A DNA stretch of 6,205 nucleotides from Betaproteobacteria bacterium (GTDB lineage: Bacteria > Pseudomonadota > Gammaproteobacteria > Burkholderiales > CAIKXV01). The stretch spans positions 1-6,205 of the forward strand of contig CANGUQ010000241.1 of NCBI GenBank assembly GCA_947456915.1, given 5' to 3'. Within the stretch, counting starts at the first letter, position 1. Every line of letters starts with the position of its first letter. The position numbers and the translations under genes are program-made. Below, piece by piece: positions 1-6,205 of this stretch. Below the pieces are notes generated by a model. The model did no database searches and had not been told where the DNA came from. It saw only the letters and a program-made list of their open reading frames with translations.

Positions 1-13
1 GGGCGACGTTGCT

Positions 14-3000
14 TCAAGCGGGAACCTCCAGCGACGCGCGCCGGCGCAGTACGAAGTGGCGCATCCGGTCGAACAGCAGGTAGACCACCGGTGTCGTGTA
101 CAGCGTCAGCACCTGGCTCACCGCCAGACCGCCGACGATGGCGATGCCCAGCGGCTGGCGCAGTTCCGCGCCGTCACCGCTGCCCAGCGCGAGCGGCAGC
201 GCGCCGAACAGCGCGGCGAGCGTGGTCATCAGGATCGGCCGCAGGCGTTGACGGCAGGCTTCCTCGATCGCTGCGCGCGGGCCGAGGCCGCGGTCGCGCT
301 CGGCGGCCAGCGCGAAGTCGACCATCATGATCGCGTTCTTCTTGACGATGCCGATCAGCAGCAGCACGCCGATCATCGCGATGATGTTGAACTCGATCTG
401 CGCGATCATCAGCGCGAGCAGTGCGCCCACGCCAGCCGAGGGCAGCGTCGACAGGAGGGTGACCGGGTGCAGCGTGCTCTCGTACAGGATGCCCAGCACG
501 ATGTACATCGCGACGAAGGCGGCGAGGATCAGCCACGGCTGGCTCTCCATCGAGCGCGTGAACGCGCGCGCGGTGCCCTGGAAGCTGCCGTGCAGCGAGG
601 AGGGTGCGCCGATGCGCGCGAGCGCGCCGTCGATCGCGCTGCGCGCATCGGACAGCGACACCCCGATCGGCAGATTGAACGACAGCGTCGAGGCGGCGAA
701 GCCGCTCTGGTGATTGACCGCCAGTGGCGTGTTCGCCGGCGCGAAGGCGGCGATCGCCGGCAGCGGTACCGAGCGCCCGTCGGCGGTGGTGAACACGAAC
801 GCCTCGAGTGTCTGCGGGCTCTGCAGGAAGCGCGGCGCGGACTCCATCACCACGCGATACTGGTTGAGCGGGTTGTAGATCACCGACACCTGGCGCTGGC
901 CGAACGCATTGTTGAGCGAAGCGGTGATGCGCCGCATGTCCAGGCCCAGCCGGGCGGCGGCATCGCGGTCTACGGTGATGGCGATCTGTTCGCCGCGATC
1001 CTGGGTGTCGGTGTTCACGTCGGCGAGCTGCGGCAGTTCCGACAGTGCGCGGCGCACCCGGGCCTCCCAGGTGCGCAGCAGCGCGAGCTCGTCGGCCTGC
1101 AGCGTGTACTGGTACTGCGCGCCGCCCGAGCGTCCGCCGATGCGGATGTCCTGCACCGCCTGCAGGAACAGCCGTGCACCCGGTTCGCGCGCGGTCTGCG
1201 GCCGCAGCCGCGCAATCACCTGGTCCGAGCTCAGGCCGTCGCGCTCGGCAAGCGGCTTGAGCGTGATGAACATGAAGCCGGTGTTGCGCTGCCCGCCGCC
1301 GGTGAAGCCCACCGCGGCGGCCACCGCCGGATCGCGCCCGACGATGTCGATGAAGCGCGCGAGCTTCTGCTCCATCGACTGGAAGGAGATGCCCTGGTCG
1401 GCCTGGATGAAGCCCGAGATGCGCCCGGTGTCCTGCTGCGGGAAGAACCCCTTGGGCACGATCCGGTACAGGTGCACGTTGAGCGCGATCGTCGCCAGCA
1501 GGATGAGCAGGATGACCCAGGCGTGGTCGAGCACCCACCTCAGGCTCGCCGCGTAGCCCTCGACCACCGACTGCCACAGGCGGCGCGCCGCGCGCACGGG
1601 CAGCCCGCGCCGCGGCGGCGAAGCCAGCTCGCGCGAGCGCTCGCGCAGCAGCTTCGCGCAGAGCATCGGCGTCGTCGTCAGCGAGACCGCCAGCGATACC
1701 AGCACCGCCACCGACAGCGTCACCGCGAACTCGCGAAACAGCCGGCCGACGATGCCGCCCATGAACAGGATCGGAATGAACACGGCGACCAGCGACAGGG
1801 TCATCGACAGCACGGTGAACCCGACCTCGGATGCGCCGACCAGCGCGGCCCTGAGCGGCTTCATCCCCTCCTCGACGTGGCGGGTGGTGTTCTCCAGCAC
1901 GACGATCGCATCGTCGACGACGAAGCCGGTGGCGATCGTCAGCGCCATCAGCGACAGGTTGTTGAGCGAGAAGTCGAGCAGGTACATCACCGCCAGCGTG
2001 CCCCCCAGCGACACCGGCACGGCGACCGCCGGGATCAGCGTCGCGCGCCAGTCGCCGAGGAACAGGAACACGACGATGATCACCAGCGCGATCGAGATCG
2101 CCAGCGCGCGCTCGACTTCGCGCAGCGAGGCGCGGATGGTCGGCGTGCGATCGAGCACCACGTCGAGCTGGATCGATCCGGGGATCGAGGCGCGCAGCAG
2201 CGGGAGCAGGGCGGTGATGCGGTCGACGGTGTCGATGATGTTGGCGTTGGGCGCGCGGTTGATGATCAGCAGCACCGCCGGTCGGCCGTTGGCGAGCCCC
2301 GCGTTGCGCACGTCCTGCACCGAGTCGCGCACTTCGGCCACGTCCGAGAGCCGCACGGCGGCGCCGTTGCGCACGGCGACGATCAGCGGCAGATAGTCGG
2401 CCGCGGTCATCGCCTGGTCGTTCGCCGCGATCTGCCAGCTGCGCGTCGCGTCCTCGACGGCGCCCTTGGGCCGGTTCGCGTTGGCGCCGGCGATCGCCGT
2501 GCGCACCTCCTCGGTGGACAGCGCAAGGCGGGCGAGCACGTCCGGATTGAGCTCGACGCGCACCGCCGGCAGCGCGCTGCCGCCGACGGTGACCAGTCCG
2601 ACGCCGTCGACCTGCGACAGGCGTTGCGCGAGCAGGGTCGAGGCCACGTCATACATCTGGCCGCGCGACTGGGTCGGCGAGGTCAGCGCCAGGATCATGA
2701 TCGGCGCGTCCGCGGGGTTCACCTTGCGCCAGGTCGGATTGTTCGGCAGTGCGCTGGGCAGCAGCGCGCGCGCGGCGTTGATGCCAGCCTGCACGTCGTT
2801 GCCGGCGCTGTAGATGTCGCGCGACAGGTCGAACTGCAGGGTGATGCGGGTGGAGCCGAGCGAGCTCTGCGAGGTGATCTCGGTCACCCCGGCGATCTGG
2901 CCGAGCGTTCGCTCCAGCGGTGTGGCCACGGTGGCGGCCATCGTCTCCGGGCTCGCCCCGGGAAGACTGGCGGTGACCAGTATCGTCGGGAAGTCCACCT

Positions 3001-3115
3001 GCGGCAGCGGCGACACCGGCAGCTGGGTGAAGCCGGCCCAGCCGGTGAGCAGCACTGCCAGCGTGAGCAGCGTGGTTGCGATCGGGCGGGCGATGAACGG
3101 GGCGGAGAGATTCAT
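14..3115 (-). CDS. mdtC: RND multidrug efflux permease subunit MdtC (MuxC-like), complete
   Basis: Second permease subunit of the MdtABC/MuxABC-type tripartite pump in the inner membrane. In E. coli it is reported as the single MdtC in an MdtB2-MdtC trimer, linked more to substrate binding than to proton flow. The 1033 residues match MdtC throughout: VDFPTILVTASLPGASPET near the N-terminus, GSTRITLQFD at 88-96, YQYTL at 668-672 and NHQSGFAASTLSFNLP at 801-816. TM1 is ~10-29, periplasmic loop one ~30-335, TM2-TM6 ~336-482, an Arg-rich cytoplasmic linker ~487-516, TM7 ~530-552, periplasmic loop two to ~859, TM8-TM12 ~860-1015. The proton-relay set is intact: D401-D402, K926, R957 and T964. A Gly-rich loop, GFTGGGQRNTG (603-613), sits where AcrB has its switch loop. 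The ATG at 3115 is chosen because FI falls at residues 7-8, as in E. coli MdtC, and because it follows the mdtB TGA by one base. Only a weak SD-like AGGCGG lies upstream, so translational coupling is likely. Confidence 0.96.
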   Translation of the reverse strand: MNLSAPFIARPIATTLLTLAVLLTGWAGFTQLPVSPLPQVDFPTILVTASLPGASPETMAATVATPLERTLGQIAGVTEITSQSSLGSTRITLQFDLSRDIYSAGNDVQAGINAARALLPSALPNNPTWRKVNPADAPIMILALTSPTQSRGQMYDVASTLLAQRLSQVDGVGLVTVGGSALPAVRVELNPDVLARLALSTEEVRTAIAGANANRPKGAVEDATRSWQIAANDQAMTAADYLPLIVAVRNGAAVRLSDVAEVRDSVQDVRNAGLANGRPAVLLIINRAPNANIIDTVDRITALLPLLRASIPGSIQLDVVLDRTPTIRASLREVERALAISIALVIIVVFLFLGDWRATLIPAVAVPVSLGGTLAVMYLLDFSLNNLSLMALTIATGFVVDDAIVVLENTTRHVEEGMKPLRAALVGASEVGFTVLSMTLSLVAVFIPILFMGGIVGRLFREFAVTLSVAVLVSLAVSLTTTPMLCAKLLRERSRELASPPRRGLPVRAARRLWQSVVEGYAASLRWVLDHAWVILLILLATIALNVHLYRIVPKGFFPQQDTGRISGFIQADQGISFQSMEQKLARFIDIVGRDPAVAAAVGFTGGGQRNTGFMFITLKPLAERDGLSSDQVIARLRPQTAREPGARLFLQAVQDIRIGGRSGGAQYQYTLQADELALLRTWEARVRRALSELPQLADVNTDTQDRGEQIAITVDRDAAARLGLDMRRITASLNNAFGQRQVSVIYNPLNQYRVVMESAPRFLQSPQTLEAFVFTTADGRSVPLPAIAAFAPANTPLAVNHQSGFAASTLSFNLPIGVSLSDARSAIDGALARIGAPSSLHGSFQGTARAFTRSMESQPWLILAAFVAMYIVLGILYESTLHPVTLLSTLPSAGVGALLALMIAQIEFNIIAMIGVLLLIGIVKKNAIMMVDFALAAERDRGLGPRAAIEEACRQRLRPILMTTLAALFGALPLALGSGDGAELRQPLGIAIVGGLAVSQVLTLYTTPVVYLLFDRMRHFVLRRRASLEVPA

Positions 3116-3133
3116 CTCAGTGTGCTGCCGCCT
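3113..3133 (-). promoter_or_regulatory. mdtB-mdtC junction: weak SD-like site and stop/start coupling
   Basis: Read on the minus strand, the mdtB TGA (3119-3117), one G (3116) and the mdtC ATG (3115-3113) form TGAGATG. The nearest purine-rich SD-like string is AGGCGG at 3133-3128, with 12 bases between it and the ATG. That is longer than the usual 5 to 9, and the match is imperfect. Ribosomes ending mdtB are therefore the likely main source of mdtC initiation. The arrangement is seen directly; the coupling is inferred. Confidence 0.5.
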
Positions 3134-6100
3134 GCTGCGCCTCGTCGCCCGGGCCCGGGCGACGCGTCGGTGCGATGCGATCGAACATCAGGTAGATCAC
3201 CGGCGTGGTGAACAGCGTGAGCAGCTGGCTCGCCAGCAGGCCGCCGACCAGCACGATGCCGAGCGGATTGCGCAGTTCCGAGCCCATGCCGGTGCCCAGC
3301 ATCAGCGGCAGCGCGGCGAACAGCGCCGCGAAGGTGGTCATCATGATCGGCCGGAAGCGCAGCAGGCAGGCCTGATGGATCGCCTCGCGCGGGGACAGTC
3401 CCTGCGTGCGCTCGGCGTCCAGCGCGAAGTCGATCATGAGGATCGCGTTCTTCTTGACGATGCCGATCAGCAGGATGATGCCGATCACCGCGATGATCGA
3501 CAGCTCGGACCCGGCCAGCATCAGCGCGGCCAGCGCGCCGATGGCGGCCGAGGGCAGCGTCGACAGGATGGTGATGGGGTGCACGAAGCTCTCGTAGAGC
3601 ACGCCGAGCACGATGTACATCGTGACGATCGCCGCCAGTACCAGCAGCAGCGTGTTGGCGAGGGATGCCTCGAACGCGCGCGCGGCGCCCTGGAACCCGG
3701 ACAGCATGCTCGCCGGCAGGCCCAGTTCGGCCTGCGCGTCGCGGATCGCCTGCACCGCTTCGCCCAGCGAGTGCCCCGGGGCCACCGCGAACGAAATCGT
3801 CGCTGCCGGAAACTGCGACAGCCGCGAGCGCAGCAGCGGCGCCTCGCGCTCGGAGACGGTGGCGATGGTCGACAGCGGCAGCGCCCCCCCGCCGGGCTGC
3901 ACGAGGTGGATCGAGGCGAGCCCGGCCAGCCCGCGGGTGAACTGCGGATCGGCCTCGAGCACGACCCGGTACTGGTTCGACTGGGTGAAGATCGTCGACA
4001 CCAGCCGCTGCCCGAAGGCGTTGTACAGCGCGTTGCTCACCTGCTGGACGGAGAGCCCGAGCCGACCGGCCGTGTCACGGTCGATCTCGACCCAGGCCTG
4101 CAGCCCGGCGTTCTGCAGGTCGTTGTTGACCTCGGCGATCTGCGGCAGCGCGCGGATGCGCTCGGTCAGGCGCGGCACCCACTGCGCGATGCGGGCGAAA
4201 TCGGTGTCCTGCAGCGTGAGCTGATAGGGCGACTTCGCGATGCGGTCGTCGATCGACAGGTCCTGCACCGGCTGCAGCCACAGCCGGATGCCGTCGACCT
4301 CCTGCGCCTTCTTCTGCAGCCGCGCGATGATTTCCGGTGCGCGCTCGCCGCGCTCGGCGAGCGGCTTCAGGTTCACCAGCACGCGTCCGACGTTGAGCGT
4401 CGCGTTGGCGCCGTCCACGCCGATGTAGCTGGTGAGGCTCGCCACCGCAGGATCCTGCTCGAGTACGGCCGCGAGCCGCTGCGAGCGCTGCGCCATCGCC
4501 TCGAACGACACCGAGGCGGGCGCCTCGGTCACGCCCTGCAGCAGGCCGGTGTCCTGCGACGGGAAGAAGCCCTTGGGCACCGCGAGCCACAGCAGCACGG
4601 TGATCACGAGGGTGGCCAGCGCCACCAGCAGCGTCGCCACCTGGTGATCGAGCACCACCCGCAGCAAGCGCCCGTAGCCGGCGATCAGCGCGTCGAACGC
4701 GCGCTCGCTGGCGGTGAACAGCCGTCCCGGCGGGTGCTCGCCGCGCGGGCGCAGCAGCCGCGCACACAGCATCGGCGTGAGGGTGAGCGAGACCACCGCC
4801 GAGATCAGGATCGCCACGGCCAGCGTGATCGCGAACTCGCGGAACAGGCGCCCGACGACGTCGCCCATGAACAGCAGCGGAATGAGCACCGCGATCAGCG
4901 AGAAGGTGAGGGAGACGATGGTGAAGCCGATCTCGGCCGATCCCTTCAGCGCGGCCTGCATCGGCGTCATCCCCTCCTCGACGTGGCGGGCGATGTTCTC
5001 GATCATCACGATCGCGTCGTCGACGACGAAGCCGGTGGCGATGGTGAGCGCCATCAGCGTGAGGTTGTTGATCGAGAAGCCCGCCAGGTACATCACGCCG
5101 AAGGTGCCCACCAGCGACAGCGGCACGGCGAGGCTGGGGATCAGCGTCGCCGGCAGGCTGCGCAGGAACACGAAGATCGCCACCACCACCAGCACGACGG
5201 CCAGCATGAGTTCGAACTGCGTGTCCTCGATCGCTGCGCGGATGGTGACCGTGCGGTCGGTCATCACCGCCACGTCGATGGCGCCGGGCAGCCCCTGCGT
5301 GAGCTGCGGCAGCAGCGCCTTCACCGCGTCCACGACCTGGATCACGTTGGCGCCGGGCTGGCGCTGCACCGACACGATGATCGCGGGCAGCGATCCGCTC
5401 CACGCGGCGAGCTTGACGTTCTCCGCGCCGTCGACGATCTGTGCCACGTCGGCGAGCCGCACCGGGGCGCCGTTGCGGAAGGCGAGGATCAGGCTGCGGT
5501 ACTCGTCGGCACTGCGCAACTGGTCGTTGGCGTCGATCGTGGACGCCTCGAGTGGTCCGTCGAAGCTGCCCTTGGGCTGATTCACGTTCCACGCGGCGAT
5601 CGCCGCGCGCACGTCGTCCAGATTGAGCCGGTAGGCGGCGAGGGCGCGCGGATTGAGGCGCACCCTCACTGCCGGGCGCTGCCCGCCGGAGAGCGTGACC
5701 AGACCGACGCCGGGAACCTGCGCGAGGCGCTGCGCGAGGCGTGTCTCGATCAGGTCGCGTACGCGCGGCGGCGGCAGCGTCGGGGAGGACACCGCCAGCG
5801 TGATGATCGGCGTGTCTGCCGGATTCACCTTGCTGTAGATCGGCGGCGCCGGCAGGTCCGCGGGCAGCAGATTCGACGCCGCGTTGATCGCCGCCTGCAC
5901 CTGCTGTTCGGCCACGTCCAGCCCGAGCGTCAGCGCGAAGCGCAGCGTGATCACCGAGGCGCCGCCGGAACTGTTCGACGCCATTTCGTCCAGCCCCGGC
6001 ATCTGGCCGAACTGACGCTCCAGGGGTGCGGTGATCACCGAGGCGACGATGTCGGGACTGGCGCCCGGATAGAGCGTGACCACCTGGATGGTCGGATAGT

Positions 6101-6205
6101 CCACCTGCGGCAGCGCCGACAGCGGCAGCAGGCGCCAGGCGAGCAACCCGGACAGCAGGATCGCCAGCATCGCGAGCGAGGTCGCGACCGGGCGCTGGAT
6201 GAACA
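3117..6205 (-). CDS. mdtB: RND multidrug efflux permease subunit MdtB (MuxB-like), 5'-partial
   Basis: Inner-membrane proton/drug antiporter subunit, known in relatives to form a mixed trimer with MdtC and export substrates such as novobiocin and bile salts through an adaptor and outer-membrane channel. The visible part is 1028 residues (numbered from F1 at base 6203). It opens with FIQRPVATSLA before TM1, includes VDYPTIQVVTLYPGASPD, and matches E. coli MdtB (1040 aa, recalled) end to end. Order: TM1 ~8-25, periplasmic loop to ~329, TM2-TM6 ~330-481, TM7 ~522-542, second periplasmic loop to ~848, TM8-TM12 ~849-1006. The proton-relay residues are D395-D396 in TM4 (GFVVDDA), K918 in TM10 (IVKKNAI), and R949 and T956 at TM11 (RFRPIMMT). 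The real start lies beyond the window, probably 6 to 17 residues upstream. The ATG at 6170 falls inside the conserved TM1 region and is not the start. The tail PTRRPGPGDEAQQAAAH is hydrophilic and variable. The gene ends in TGA one base before mdtC. A closely related RND paralog is the only real alternative. Confidence 0.95.
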   Translation of the reverse strand, partial: FIQRPVATSLAMLAILLSGLLAWRLLPLSALPQVDYPTIQVVTLYPGASPDIVASVITAPLERQFGQMPGLDEMASNSSGGASVITLRFALTLGLDVAEQQVQAAINAASNLLPADLPAPPIYSKVNPADTPIITLAVSSPTLPPPRVRDLIETRLAQRLAQVPGVGLVTLSGGQRPAVRVRLNPRALAAYRLNLDDVRAAIAAWNVNQPKGSFDGPLEASTIDANDQLRSADEYRSLILAFRNGAPVRLADVAQIVDGAENVKLAAWSGSLPAIIVSVQRQPGANVIQVVDAVKALLPQLTQGLPGAIDVAVMTDRTVTIRAAIEDTQFELMLAVVLVVVAIFVFLRSLPATLIPSLAVPLSLVGTFGVMYLAGFSINNLTLMALTIATGFVVDDAIVMIENIARHVEEGMTPMQAALKGSAEIGFTIVSLTFSLIAVLIPLLFMGDVVGRLFREFAITLAVAILISAVVSLTLTPMLCARLLRPRGEHPPGRLFTASERAFDALIAGYGRLLRVVLDHQVATLLVALATLVITVLLWLAVPKGFFPSQDTGLLQGVTEAPASVSFEAMAQRSQRLAAVLEQDPAVASLTSYIGVDGANATLNVGRVLVNLKPLAERGERAPEIIARLQKKAQEVDGIRLWLQPVQDLSIDDRIAKSPYQLTLQDTDFARIAQWVPRLTERIRALPQIAEVNNDLQNAGLQAWVEIDRDTAGRLGLSVQQVSNALYNAFGQRLVSTIFTQSNQYRVVLEADPQFTRGLAGLASIHLVQPGGGALPLSTIATVSEREAPLLRSRLSQFPAATISFAVAPGHSLGEAVQAIRDAQAELGLPASMLSGFQGAARAFEASLANTLLLVLAAIVTMYIVLGVLYESFVHPITILSTLPSAAIGALAALMLAGSELSIIAVIGIILLIGIVKKNAILMIDFALDAERTQGLSPREAIHQACLLRFRPIMMTTFAALFAALPLMLGTGMGSELRNPLGIVLVGGLLASQLLTLFTTPVIYLMFDRIAPTRRPGPGDEAQQAAAH
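3143..3164 (-). repeat. Perfect 22-bp palindrome at the 3' end of mdtB (likely mRNA hairpin)
   Basis: These 22 bases equal their own reverse complement. As RNA they would fold into a 9-bp, almost all G-C stem (arm CGTCGCCCG) closed by GGCC. The palindrome encodes RRPGPGD in the variable C-terminal tail of MdtB and ends 27 bases before the mdtC ATG and 9 bases before the weak SD-like AGGCGG. No T-run follows on the transcribed strand, so it is not an intrinsic terminator. A role in mRNA stability or in setting MdtC output is inference; chance in GC-rich DNA is possible. Confidence 0.55.

Noticed and set aside
1..13. Possible terminator or start of a following gene beyond mdtC
   Set aside because: Only 13 bases are available, with no inverted repeat, T-run or start codon on the minus strand, so nothing can be supported.
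1631..1646. Perfect 16-bp palindrome (GCGCGAGCGCTCGCGC)
   Set aside because: It lies inside mdtC and encodes the RERSRE segment of the cytoplasmic linker after TM6. Repeated CGC/GAG codons in GC-rich DNA explain it, and it is far from any gene boundary.
3143..3164. The junction palindrome as an intrinsic terminator between mdtB and mdtC
   Set aside because: No T-run follows the stem in the direction of transcription, it lies inside the mdtB coding region, and the two genes must be co-expressed to form the pump.
56..3211. A 1051-residue open frame on the plus strand covering nearly all of mdtC
   Set aside because: It is codon-aligned antisense to mdtC, so it needs only that mdtC lack TTA, CTA and TCA codons, which are rare in GC-rich genomes. 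Its product is dominated by R, Q, H, D and A with no recognisable domain, while the minus strand encodes a full-length conserved transporter.
4714..5580. A 288-residue plus-strand open frame, with similar frames at 1752-2396, 909-1556 and 3613-4224
   Set aside because: These are antisense shadows of the two permease genes, rich in Ser, Thr, Arg and Ala with no family resemblance.
4075..5592. Long alternative minus-strand frames inside the two genes (also 174-1577)
   Set aside because: They are out-of-frame readings of GC-rich coding sequence, with low-complexity Arg/Ala/Gly/His-rich products that lack membrane segments; the in-frame proteins are intact RND permeases.

Overview
The window is almost entirely filled by two tandem minus-strand genes for RND-superfamily (HAE1-type) multidrug efflux permeases, related to MdtB and MdtC (called MuxB and MuxC in Pseudomonas). 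The base composition is strongly GC-rich (about two-thirds G+C by eye), both visible stop codons are TGA, and the mdtB-mdtC order is typical of Proteobacteria. A GC-rich beta- or gammaproteobacterium is the most likely source, but the sequence does not fix the genus.

Layout, read in the direction of transcription (right to left). From the right edge (6205) to 3117 lies the mdtB-like gene. It is cut at its 5' end: the reading frame stays open to the last base and encodes conserved family N-terminal residues (FIQRPVATSLA) ahead of the first in-window ATG. After its TGA there is a single base, then the ATG of the complete mdtC-like gene (3115 to 14, 1033 aa). Only 13 bases remain beyond its stop, with no visible terminator or gene start. 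No promoter, RNA gene, mobile element or CRISPR array is visible.

How they work together. In characterised relatives the two permeases form a mixed trimer in the inner membrane, reported as two MdtB to one MdtC in E. coli. It docks to a periplasmic adaptor (MdtA/MuxA) and an outer-membrane channel and exports drugs and detergents using the proton gradient. The adaptor gene is expected just beyond the right edge and, in many GC-rich relatives, the outer-membrane channel gene just beyond the left edge; neither is visible here. Both permeases keep the full set of proton-relay residues, so neither looks degenerate.

I do not see an undescribed system. The most interesting non-coding signal is a perfect 22-bp palindrome in the last codons of mdtB, 27 bases before the mdtC start. 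It would form a strong mRNA hairpin where the relative output of the two subunits could be set. The two genes also share exact stretches of 22 to 33 bases over their most conserved segments, about 3.1 kb apart in direct orientation.
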